From CAYRVF01 sp964427535 (lineage in GTDB: Bacteria; Chloroflexota; Ktedonobacteria; Ktedonobacterales; JADMIN01), in contig CAYRVF010000157.1 of the NCBI GenBank assembly GCA_964427535.1, positions 1 to 9,777 of the forward strand: 9,777 nucleotides of DNA, written 5' to 3'. The notes beneath the pieces were generated by a model, which saw only the letters and a program-made list of their open reading frames with translations, was not told where the DNA came from and ran no database searches. Positions 1 to 5,710 of this stretch are shown piece by piece. The number at the start of each line of letters is the position of its first letter. Within the stretch, counting starts at the first letter, position 1. The position numbers were made by a program, and so were the translations under genes.

Positions 1-1
1 A

Positions 2-568
2 GCGGTGGTGCCGTTCGACTATCAGGTGACCGACAGCTACTTCGTCGTCTCGCACCTGCATTACGTGTTGCCCGCTGGCGCGGTGACGGCGCTGTTTGCC
101 GGCATCTACTATTGGTTCCCCAAGATGAGCGGACGCATGCTCGATGAGCGGCTCGGACGGGTTCATTTCTGGCTGTGGGTCATCGGCACCAACTTGACCT
201 TCTTCCCGATGCACATCCTGGGGATACTGGGCATGCCGCGCAGGCAGTTTACCTACCCGGCGGACCTTGGCTGGAATAGCCTCAACCTCGTCGCCTCGCT
301 TGGCGCGTACCTCACCGCCGTCGGGGTTCTGGTGTTCATGGTGAACTGGTTCATCACGATCCGCAAGCCCGCGACGGCAACCTCCGATCCGTGGGATGCG
401 TTCACGCTGGAGTGGGCGACCACCTCGCCGCCTCCCGAGGAGAACTTCGTGACGATTCCCGTGGTGCGCAGCCGCCGCCCGATGTGGGACCTCAAGCATC
501 CGGAGGACCCCGACTGGCGGCGAGTCGAGCACGCTGGCATGCAGCGCGACGTGGTGACGCGAGGGTGA
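2..568 (+). CDS. ctaD: Cytochrome c oxidase subunit I (aa3-type), C-terminal part, 5' end outside window
   Basis: This is the catalytic subunit of the heme-copper terminal oxidase, which reduces O2 to water and pumps protons across the cytoplasmic membrane. About 188 C-terminal residues are visible; the reading frame is open to the left edge, so the gene starts upstream. Near the start of the fragment is the motif DSYFVVSHLHYVL. By family knowledge its two histidines are the axial ligands of heme a3 (first) and heme a (second). The MPRR motif that contacts heme propionates follows. Three hydrophobic helices are visible, at about residues 20-40, 53-73 and 91-118. The tail matches the usual cytoplasmic end (EWATTSPPPEENF, then HPEDPDW). 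It is the last gene of its transcription unit: a terminator follows about 90 bases later, and no subunit III gene lies downstream. Family assignment is certain. Confidence 0.97.
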   Translation, partial: AVVPFDYQVTDSYFVVSHLHYVLPAGAVTALFAGIYYWFPKMSGRMLDERLGRVHFWLWVIGTNLTFFPMHILGILGMPRRQFTYPADLGWNSLNLVASLGAYLTAVGVLVFMVNWFITIRKPATATSDPWDAFTLEWATTSPPPEENFVTIPVVRSRRPMWDLKHPEDPDWRRVEHAGMQRDVVTRG

Positions 569-660
569 GGCTCCTTCGCACCCTGAGGACCATGACCGCG
601 TCTCACGCAACGGGCATGTTCTCTTAGAGACGCGCATACCTCGCGTATAAGTGCGCAATG

Positions 661-710
661 AATGGCACGGTGCCAGAGCGTAGATCGTTCCGGCACCGTG
701 CCGTTCTTTT
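661..710 (+). terminator. Intrinsic terminator after ctaD
   Basis: Bases 661-674 pair with 692-705 in a 14-bp stem with one G-T wobble. Its core is the perfect 11-bp inverted repeat GGCACGGTGCC / GGCACCGTGCC. After one A-C mismatch the stem continues for five more pairs (676-680 with 686-690) and closes on a five-base loop, TAGAT. CTTTT follows directly at 706-710. This is the expected shape of a Rho-independent terminator for the ctaD unit. On the minus strand the hairpin has no T-run after it, so it should work mainly in the plus direction. It lies between two convergent genes. Confidence 0.85.
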
Positions 711-731
711 GCCCGATAGTTTGTCGTCGCG

Positions 732-1259
732 CTAGGTGGCACGCAGCCTGTCGCGCGAGAAGATGACCCAGCGCCGCCGCTGACGGTACTCGCGCGTGGC
801 CACGTCGCCGCTTTGCATGAAGGCCAGCCCGGCCACAAGCCAGCCGGAAATCATGAGTCCGGCGTTGATGGCGTTGAAGGTGATCCACGGGAACTTCTGC
901 AGCGCGTTGTAAGAGCCTTCCATGTTGCCGAAGTCAATGTTGCCGATCGAGAAGTAGATCAGGTACACCACGCCGATGAAGATCGCATAGGCTTTCGCGT
1001 CGAGGGAACGGTGCATAGCGAAGGCGATGAGGCCGAGCACACCAGTTACCAACCGAATGATGTTCGCGGTCGTCGAGACGTGCGTGATACCGAGCAAGAC
1101 TCCCCCTTGCGAAATGGCCGGAATGAATCCCAGAATGCCGAGCGTGACCAGCCCTCCCCCGGCGAGCAGCGCGAAGTAACGGGCGACCGGTTGGGTCACG
1201 ACGGCCTCTTCTTCGGGGGCGCCGTACTGGACGGGTGTGCGATAGTTTTCCTCTCCCAC
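732..1259 (-). CDS. DUF4383-family four-helix membrane protein
   Basis: The protein has 175 residues. I chose the GTG at 1259-1257 because GGAAGGAG lies 8 bases before it; the frame can be extended to 1391, but that adds 44 low-complexity basic residues with no ribosome binding site. A hydrophilic N-terminus of about 24 residues precedes four hydrophobic segments, at about 26-46, 62-82, 90-106 and 127-148, and then a short basic C-terminal tail (REYRQRRRWVIFSRDRLR). The pattern, with NIIRLVTGVLGLIAF after the first loop, matches the DUF4383 family of small integral membrane proteins. These have no established function and are common in Actinobacteria, Chloroflexota and Cyanobacteria. It is transcribed alone, convergent with ctaD and divergent from the small gene at 1488. 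Its coding status is firm; its family is recognised by eye. Confidence 0.8.
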   Translation of the reverse strand: MGEENYRTPVQYGAPEEEAVVTQPVARYFALLAGGGLVTLGILGFIPAISQGGVLLGITHVSTTANIIRLVTGVLGLIAFAMHRSLDAKAYAIFIGVVYLIYFSIGNIDFGNMEGSYNALQKFPWITFNAINAGLMISGWLVAGLAFMQSGDVATREYRQRRRWVIFSRDRLRAT

Positions 1260-1267
1260 GTGCCGAA

Positions 1268-1275
1268 CTCCTTCC
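1268..1275 (-). promoter_or_regulatory. Shine-Dalgarno site that fixes the DUF4383 gene start
   Basis: On the minus strand this reads GGAAGGAG, ending 8 bases before GTG 1259-1257. No comparable site precedes the upstream ATG at 1391, so the shorter protein is preferred. Confidence 0.75.
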
Positions 1276-1349
1276 AGATGCGGATTCACGGCTGCTGCGG
1301 TCAGAACCGACTGTATGCAATGGCTGTGCCAGAGGGACCTACGCCTTAA

Positions 1350-1391
1350 GGCAGCATCGATGGTGCCTATTTTTGCTCCTCCGGAGAGCAA
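1350..1391. promoter_or_regulatory. Two adjacent palindromes in a divergent intergenic spacer (possible operators)
   Basis: The 228-base spacer between the divergent genes starting at 1259 (-) and 1488 (+) holds two inverted repeats. Bases 1350-1367 read GGCA-g-CATCGATG-g-TGCC, an 18-bp palindrome with one non-matching symmetric pair. Bases 1373-1391 have 6-bp arms TTGCTC / GAGCAA around CTCCGGA. Neither is followed by a T-run in either direction, so a terminator is unlikely. The position between divergent starts fits binding sites for a dimeric regulator or part of the promoters. No convincing -35/-10 pair was found here. The function is inferred. Confidence 0.35.
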
Positions 1392-1487
1392 TCACATAGA
1401 TCACAGTCGCGCCCTGCGCGGGTGTGAGATAGTGCGTACACACAGGCTTCAGGTGACAGGTGCGTCGGGTAGCACGTGGAGGAAGCC

Positions 1488-1697
1488 ATGCAGAATATCA
1501 ATCCGCGGGGCTATTTTCTTCTGCAAGGGCAGCGGGTGCGCCTGCATCTGCTGGCCGCCGACACCGTCTACGGCGAGGTGATCGAGGGCACCATCACCGA
1601 CGAAGACATTCGCGGACTCGTCATCCAGCGGACCCAGGGCGAGGTACTGTTCGTCCCGTGGACTGCGATGCTCACCGTGACGCGGCTGCCGACGTAG
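1488..1697 (+). CDS. Small hypothetical protein, predicted beta-barrel (Sm/SH3-like pattern)
   Basis: The protein has 69 residues. ATG 1488 is preferred over the in-frame GTG at 1476 because GGAGG at 1478-1482 sits five bases before the ATG and overlaps the earlier start. I do not recognise a named family. The sequence alternates hydrophobic and polar residues (RVRLHLL, VYGEVIEGTIT, GLVIQRTQ, EVLFVPW, MLTVTRL), suggesting five short beta-strands with glycines at turns. That is the spacing of a small beta-barrel such as an Sm-like or SH3-like fold. There is no signal peptide or membrane helix. It stands alone, with 393 bases to the next gene on the same strand. The fold is an inference from the pattern only; the evidence that it is coding is the ribosome site and codon bias. 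Confidence 0.6.
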   Translation: MQNINPRGYFLLQGQRVRLHLLAADTVYGEVIEGTITDEDIRGLVIQRTQGEVLFVPWTAMLTVTRLPT

Positions 1698-1930
1698 CCT
1701 CGCTGGCCAACCGCTCCCTCCATACCCCGACCGTGTGCTGCACGTGACACTCGCGTGGCGCTGCCGTGCCACTTCCTGACCGTGGTGGAGCGGCATGGGG
1801 CTGCGCGTGGCTAGCAGCCTGAAGGCCACATCTCGCGGGCATTTCAGGCCAGCGAGTCGTGCTCTCGTATCGCGGTATGACATGCTATGCGAAGGGGAGT
1901 GCATCACCTGACCACTTGGACGGTGGAAGG

Positions 1931-1958
1931 TTGCATGTGTCCGCGCCTGATGTATCAT
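1931..1958 (+). promoter_or_regulatory. Candidate sigma-A promoter for the DUF4388 gene
   Basis: TTGCAT (1931-1936) and TATCAT (1953-1958) are separated by 16 bases. The -10 box matches five of six consensus positions; the -35 box matches only its first three. Transcription would begin near 1965, giving a leader of about 125 bases that contains the hairpin at 1989-2018. Confidence 0.4.
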
Positions 1959-1988
1959 GTGGGCATACGTTTGTCCACCTGATTGCCT

Positions 1989-2018
1989 GCCACCCTCCTC
2001 GCTGCGGCGGAGGGTGGC
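1989..2018 (+). promoter_or_regulatory. Leader hairpin upstream of the DUF4388 gene
   Basis: Perfect 10-bp inverted repeat GCCACCCTCC / GGAGGGTGGC with a ten-base loop (1999-2008). It has no T-run on either side, so it is not a classic terminator. It lies between the candidate promoter and the start codon at 2091, where it could act as an mRNA stability or protein-binding element. The function is unknown. Confidence 0.5.
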
Positions 2019-2080
2019 GTGCGGACCGGCGCGGCTCCGCGTGGTCGGATCGGAACGTGAGCGGGTGAGACGGGAAGGAT

Positions 2081-2084
2081 GGAG
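2081..2084 (+). promoter_or_regulatory. Shine-Dalgarno site that fixes the DUF4388 gene start
   Basis: GGAG lies six bases before ATG 2091. The earlier in-frame ATG at 2079 has GGGAAGG directly against it with no spacer, and it overlaps this site. The start at 2091 is therefore preferred and removes four residues. Confidence 0.65.
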
Positions 2085-2090
2085 ACCCGA

Positions 2091-2849
2091 ATGCCTCTCG
2101 TGGGCAATCTGCGTCAGATTGCGCTGCCAGACGTGCTGCGCGTGATCGAGAACGGCCAGAACACCGGACTGCTTTCGCTGCGTCGTGGAAGCATGCGCGC
2201 GGCGATCTACTTCGCCGGCGGCCAGTGGTTGTATGCCGAGCGCATCGGCGCGGGGATGATTCTCGCCCAGCAGCTCGTTCACGCGGGCCTGGTGACGCCT
2301 GAGCAGATCGAGCGCGCGACCGGCATGTCCTTATCGGAGGCCGCACGCATGCCCGACATGCAACTGATGCGCCTGCTCATTGGGACGCATACCCTCGCAC
2401 AGGACGTTCTGCGAGAGTGGGCGGTCGAGGACGCCGTGCAACTGCTCAAGGTCGTGCTGTCATGGCCGGATGGCGATTTCGCATTCGAAGATGGCGTTCC
2501 CCTGCCGGCCGGTCGTGTGGGTCTGCCGGTGCCAATCGGTCCGCTGCTCGGCCAGGCCTTGCGCTCGCTGCGAGCGGGCGCCGGAGCCAGTACTCCACAT
2601 GCGCACGCGCCCCTCTCACCCGAGACGGTCGTTGATTTTGCCGAGGTCGAGGCCGGTGAAGGCGCCTCCCTGCAGCTTACACGAGAGCAGTGGAAGGTGC
2701 TGACCTGCGTCGATGGCCAGACACCGCTGTGGTCGATCGCGAACAATCTTGGTGCCCCTGAGCCGCTCATCCTGCGTGTGGCCGCCGATCTCGTCGCGAC
2801 GGGTGTGATCGCCATCGTCGGCCGGGCCGCACCTGCGGTAGCGTACTAA
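2091..2849 (+). CDS. DUF4388 (PATAN-type) domain protein with C-terminal winged-helix-like region
   Basis: The protein has 252 residues and is predicted to be cytoplasmic, with no signal peptide or membrane helix. Residues 1 to about 60 carry the DUF4388 pattern: LVGNLRQIALPDVLRVIE, then TGLLSLRRG and AAIYFAGGQWLYAE. In this family the domain is associated with PatA-like two-component and gliding or heterocyst-pattern proteins, often as an accessory or output-linked module. A helical stretch (about 60-150) and an Ala/Pro/His-rich linker (about 165-190) follow. The C-terminal part (about 198-245) reads QWKVLTCVDGQTPLWSIANNLGAPEPLILRVAADLVATGVI, split here only for description, and has the look of a winged helix: helix, turn, helix, short strand. 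There is no receiver domain or kinase in the protein or next to it. It is transcribed alone and convergent with moeA. The partner and role cannot be told from the sequence. Confidence 0.8.
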   Translation: MPLVGNLRQIALPDVLRVIENGQNTGLLSLRRGSMRAAIYFAGGQWLYAERIGAGMILAQQLVHAGLVTPEQIERATGMSLSEAARMPDMQLMRLLIGTHTLAQDVLREWAVEDAVQLLKVVLSWPDGDFAFEDGVPLPAGRVGLPVPIGPLLGQALRSLRAGAGASTPHAHAPLSPETVVDFAEVEAGEGASLQLTREQWKVLTCVDGQTPLWSIANNLGAPEPLILRVAADLVATGVIAIVGRAAPAVAY

Positions 2850-2869
2850 CCGGGCATTGCCTGGTTAGT
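2845..2869. terminator. Perfect hairpin containing both convergent stop codons
   Basis: Bases 2845-2855 pair with 2859-2869 in an 11-bp stem (one G-T wobble) around the loop ATT; the outer arms are ACTAACC / GGTTAGT. The TAA of the DUF4388 gene (2847-2849) is in the left arm and the TAA of moeA (complement of 2865-2867) is in the right arm, so the genes end 15 bases apart inside one structure. No T-run follows on either strand. Factor-independent termination would therefore be weak; an mRNA 3'-end barrier or a bidirectional terminator without a U-tract is the best guess. Confidence 0.55.
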
Positions 2870-4091
2870 CGGTTCCCCACGGCAGCGCGTCGTTGAGCAA
2901 CAGCGCCTCCACATGATCGCCGTCGCGCACGACGCCCTCGCCCTCGGCGATGACCAGCAACGCCGTCGCTCCACGGAGCGAGGAGAGCAGGTGCGAGTCC
3001 TGCGCGCCGGTTGTCCGGGCGACGAGCGTGCCATCTTCAGACGCGAGCCGCGCGCGTACATACTGGCGCCGATCTCCACGGCCAATATCGTCCCCGCGCA
3101 GCACGACGGTGACGTGCGGCCGCAAGATGTGTCGCGCGCCGAGCATCGTGCGAATCGTGGGACGCCCGAACAGCTCAAACGTGACGGCGGCGGAGACCGG
3201 ATTGCCCGGCAGCCCCAGCAGTGGGGTTCCATTGAGCATGCCGAAGGCGAGCGGTTTGCCGGGCCGCAGACGCACCCGCCAGAAGTCCATCGTGCCGCGC
3301 TCGGTCAAAATCTGTTTCACCAGATCGTAGTCGCCGACGGAGACGCCCCCTGACGTGAGGATGAGATCGGCTGCCGTGGCCTCGTCGAGCTTGGCGCGAA
3401 TTTCGTCGGCGCGGTCACGGGCGATGCCCAGGGGCAGCGGAATACCCCCGGCGCGTGTCACGGCGGCGACCAGATACTGGGAGTTGCTCTCGCGAATCTG
3501 TCCGGGACGCGGTGTCTCGCCGGGGGCGGCTAGCTCATCGCCAGTCGCGAGGATGGCGACGCGCGGGCGACGGGTGAGTCTGACCGGCGAGACCCCCAGG
3601 GCGGCGAGCAGCGCAATCTCCGCCGGACCGATCTCACTGCCCTTCTCGGCGAGCAACGTGCCGGGCGCGACGTCTTCGCCGGGATAGCGGATGTTGTTGC
3701 CTGGCGCGACCGGCACGGGAATACGTACAGACCCGTCGAATAGCGTGACGAGCTCCTGCTGGAGCACCGCATCGGCACCCGCGGGAACAGGCGCGCCCGT
3801 TAGGATGCGAACCGCCTCGCCGGGCGCGAGCGTACCCGCGTAGACCCGGCCAGCCGCGACCTCGCCCGCGAGGCGCAGTTCGCGCGGGTCCGCCTCGCTC
3901 GCCTCCAGGGTATCCGCCGCGCGCAGCGCATAGCCGTCCATCGCCGAGTTGGCGAAGGCCGGTAGCGACTCGCGCGCGATGGCATCCTCGGCGAGCACGC
4001 GCCCGAGCGCCTCATCCAGCGGCACCGACTCCGCCGGCAGGGGCAGAATGGACGCCAGCACGCGCTCTCGCGCCTCTTCAACCGTTAGCAT
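2865..4091 (-). CDS. moeA: Molybdopterin molybdenumtransferase MoeA
   Basis: MoeA inserts molybdate into adenylylated molybdopterin, the last common step of molybdenum cofactor synthesis in the cytoplasm. The protein has 408 residues, typical for the family. ATG 4091 is preceded by GAGGAAG with a five-base spacer. Family motifs appear in order: SAMDGYA at about 49-55 (its Asp matches the conserved Asp59 of E. coli), ILTGAPVPAGADAV at 96-109, LATGDEL at 181-187, the binding-loop motif TSGGVSVGDYD at 246-256, RPGKP at 276-280 and LPGNPVSA at 294-301. The remainder to 408 is the C-terminal beta domain. All signature residues expected of an active enzyme appear present. No other moa/moe gene is nearby. 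It shares a 450-base divergent region with the nagA operon. Confidence 0.97.
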   Translation of the reverse strand: MLTVEEARERVLASILPLPAESVPLDEALGRVLAEDAIARESLPAFANSAMDGYALRAADTLEASEADPRELRLAGEVAAGRVYAGTLAPGEAVRILTGAPVPAGADAVLQQELVTLFDGSVRIPVPVAPGNNIRYPGEDVAPGTLLAEKGSEIGPAEIALLAALGVSPVRLTRRPRVAILATGDELAAPGETPRPGQIRESNSQYLVAAVTRAGGIPLPLGIARDRADEIRAKLDEATAADLILTSGGVSVGDYDLVKQILTERGTMDFWRVRLRPGKPLAFGMLNGTPLLGLPGNPVSAAVTFELFGRPTIRTMLGARHILRPHVTVVLRGDDIGRGDRRQYVRARLASEDGTLVARTTGAQDSHLLSSLRGATALLVIAEGEGVVRDGDHVEALLLNDALPWGTD

Positions 4092-4183
4092 GTGAGCTTC
4101 CTCGTCTTCTCAGTGTCGTCGCGCGGGTGGCTGTCGCGGCGATGCGCTCGTGGAGCCCCGGTCAGGCATATGCCGCTAGAGAA

Positions 4184-4189
4184 AGTATA
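4184..4189 (-). promoter_or_regulatory. Possible -10 box for moeA
   Basis: On the minus strand 4189-4184 reads TATACT, matching five of six consensus bases, about 93 bases upstream of the moeA start. No good -35 box lies at 16-18 bases, so this is a weak call. Confidence 0.25.
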
Positions 4190-4316
4190 GCGCGTCCGGA
4201 GCGAGAGAGCAGCATGGAGGCGACTCGATTCCGCGGCCGGGCTCATCCTCTCGGTCTGGGGCGCACTTCGCCAAGACAGTTAGGCTTGCCAGGTATGGGG
4301 CAAGTGAGTGGATAGG

Positions 4317-4345
4317 TTGACAGGTTGTATAGACCAATGTATAGT
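4317..4345 (+). promoter_or_regulatory. Strong sigma-A promoter of the nagA operon
   Basis: TTGACA (4317-4322) is a perfect -35 consensus. Exactly 17 bases later comes TATAGT (4340-4345), a five of six match to the -10 consensus. Transcription would start near 4352 and leave a leader of about 190 bases before the nagA GTG. This is by far the best promoter in the window. Confidence 0.75.
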
Positions 4346-4348
4346 CCA
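4326..4348 (+). promoter_or_regulatory. Tandem direct repeat over the nagA promoter, probable repressor site
   Basis: TGTATAGACCA (4326-4336) and TGTATAGTCCA (4338-4348) match at 10 of 11 positions with a 12-base period. They fill the promoter spacer and cover the -10 box. The core TATAGACCA resembles one half of operators bound by GntR/HutC-family amino-sugar regulators (DasR and NagR/YvoA, general form TGGTnTAGACCA). A regulator bound here would block RNA polymerase. The GntR link rests on pattern similarity and pathway context; no regulator gene is in the window. Confidence 0.5.
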
Positions 4349-4526
4349 TGCAGCACCTCCATGAAACGGGGCGCACATACTGCACTGCGAGCATCTGCGA
4401 GGGGCACTATTTGTGCGGCAAAGGCGGTGCCGGTCACGGGAGCTGCGACACGGGAGCCAGGCGTTCTGAGCTAGAGTTCGAGACGGAATGCGGTCTGAGC
4501 GTCCGTTGCCGAACCGACTACCTGCC

Positions 4527-4534
4527 GAAAGGGG
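4527..4534 (+). promoter_or_regulatory. Shine-Dalgarno site that fixes the nagA start
   Basis: GAAAGGGG ends seven bases before GTG 4542. The frame can be extended to an ATG at 4488, but that adds 18 residues not typical of the NagA N-terminus and has no ribosome site. Confidence 0.65.
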
Positions 4535-4541
4535 TGCGCAC

Positions 4542-5678
4542 GTGGATGTCCTGGCGATTCGGGGACGCCTGCTGCTGGATGGCGACTTGATACCCGGCAC
4601 ACTCCTCATCCGTGACGGGCGCATCGCCGAGATCGTTCGCGGGCCGTCTGCCGTGTCGTCCGATGCTCCGCTGCTCGAAGCCGACATCGTCTCTCCCGGC
4701 TTTCTCGATCTGCAGGTGAATGGCGGCTTTGGCGTCGAGGTCGGCGAGAGCCCCGACGCGCTGCGTCACTTGAGCGACTGCCTGCCGCCGACCGGTGTGA
4801 CGGCGTATCTCCCTACCGTCATCTCCTCACCGCGTGAGTTCTATCCGCGCGTCTTCACCGCCTTCGAAGAGGCGCGCGGGGCTCCGGGCGCGCGTCCCCT
4901 CGGCCTGCATCTCGAAGGCCCGTTGCTCTCGCCAGAGCGATCCGGCGCGCACGACCGGCGTGTAGTGGAAGCCGCCGACGTGAGTCTGCTGGAAGAATTC
5001 GCGCGCCACGACGCGGTGCGCGTGGTGACGGTCGCGCCCGAGCGCGAGGGTGTCCTGCGCTGGATATCGCGGTTGGCCGGGAGGGGCGTGCTCGTGAGCC
5101 TCGGGCATACCTCGGCCACGTATGAGCAGTTCATGCTCGGCGTGGATGCCGGGGCGCGCATGGGGACGCATCTTTTCAACGCCATGTCACCGTTTCTGCA
5201 TCGCGCGCCCGGTGCCGTAGGGGCGGCGCTGGTTGATGAACGGCTCACTGCGGGTATCATCGTCGATGGCGTGCATAGTCATCCGGCGGCAATACGGCTG
5301 GCGTTGCGCGCGAAAGGCGCTGAGCGGGTCGCGCTGGTCACGGACATGATCTCCGCCGCCGGTATGCCTCCTGGCACATACGCGCTCGGTGGCCGCTCCA
5401 TCGTGGTGGAGGAGACTGCCGCGCGCCGCGAGGACGGTACGCTCGCCGGCTCGACCATAACACTCGACGCCGCGATCCGTAATTTCGTCACCTGGTGCGG
5501 CATCCCGCCTGCTGAGGCGTTGCGGATGGCCACTGAGGTGCCCGCCCGGCTGCTCGGCGAAGAGACGTTGGGTCGCCTCGCCGTGGGAGCCGACGCCGAC
5601 CTCGTGCTCCTGAGCAACGACCTGCGGGTGGAGCGCACACTCATCAGAGGCGCGGTGGTGTACGAGCGAGCGGTGTAG
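4542..5678 (+). CDS. nagA: N-acetylglucosamine-6-phosphate deacetylase
   Basis: NagA hydrolyses GlcNAc-6-phosphate to glucosamine-6-phosphate and acetate in the cytoplasm. The protein has 378 residues with the GTG start, close to the usual 380. It is an amidohydrolase-superfamily protein: a small N-terminal beta domain, then a TIM barrel opening with SPGFLDLQVNGGFG (51-64). Metal and catalytic residues are visible in the expected order: Glu125 in LHLEGP, His189 in SLGHTSA, His210 in GTHLFNAMSP, His245 in VDGVHSHP, and the catalytic Asp268 in LVTDMISAAG. The C-terminus returns to the beta domain (GADADLVLLS). It is the first gene of a three-gene operon; the next gene starts 32 bases later. Its product is the substrate expected for the next gene. 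Function is near certain. Confidence 0.96.
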   Translation: MDVLAIRGRLLLDGDLIPGTLLIRDGRIAEIVRGPSAVSSDAPLLEADIVSPGFLDLQVNGGFGVEVGESPDALRHLSDCLPPTGVTAYLPTVISSPREFYPRVFTAFEEARGAPGARPLGLHLEGPLLSPERSGAHDRRVVEAADVSLLEEFARHDAVRVVTVAPEREGVLRWISRLAGRGVLVSLGHTSATYEQFMLGVDAGARMGTHLFNAMSPFLHRAPGAVGAALVDERLTAGIIVDGVHSHPAAIRLALRAKGAERVALVTDMISAAGMPPGTYALGGRSIVVEETAARREDGTLAGSTITLDAAIRNFVTWCGIPPAEALRMATEVPARLLGEETLGRLAVGADADLVLLSNDLRVERTLIRGAVVYERAV

Positions 5679-5710
5679 CGCGGGTGGGTGTGCAATCCGG
5701 GAGGAGAACC

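Larger units (their letters stand above)
1698..2090. other. 393-base intergenic region before the DUF4388 gene
   Basis: No convincing gene is seen here. The short frames in it lack ribosome sites and are not protein-like. The first 230 bases show nothing clear beyond a weak inverted repeat, GTGGC/GCCAC, near 1755-1772. The last part holds a candidate promoter and a strong leader hairpin, listed separately. Confidence 0.5.
4092..4541. other. 450-base divergent intergenic region, moeA / nagA
   Basis: No gene is supported here. The region contains a possible moeA -10 box, an inverted repeat CTTGCC / GGCAAG at 4285-4304 (8-base spacer), the strong nagA promoter with its direct repeat (4317-4348), and a leader of about 190 bases before nagA. 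The leader contains a 9-bp direct repeat, CACGGGAGC, at 4435-4443 and 4449-4457. It shows no riboswitch I can recognise. An open frame from 4348 begins at the predicted transcription start, lacks a ribosome site and is not protein-like. Confidence 0.6.

Noticed and set aside
253..888. 211-codon minus-strand frame across ctaD and the terminator
   Set aside because: It overlaps ctaD antisense and runs through the terminator hairpin; its composition is not protein-like.
1422..1443. GTGTG / CACAC inverted repeat before the small gene as a CRP-type site
   Set aside because: The spacer is 12 bases and the half-sites do not fit TGTGA-N6-TCACA.
2913..3687. Open frames on the plus strand across moeA
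   Set aside because: They are antisense to a full-length MoeA with all motifs, are Arg/Ser/Pro-rich as expected of GC-rich shadows, and have no ribosome sites.
4352..4541. Possible riboswitch or glmS-like ribozyme in the 190-base nagA leader
   Set aside because: I could not find a recognisable conserved core or strong helices; only short repeats (CACGGGAGC twice) and a 4-bp hairpin are visible.
4348..4590. 80-codon frame in the nagA leader
   Set aside because: It starts at or before the predicted transcription start, has no ribosome site and overlaps nagA in another frame.
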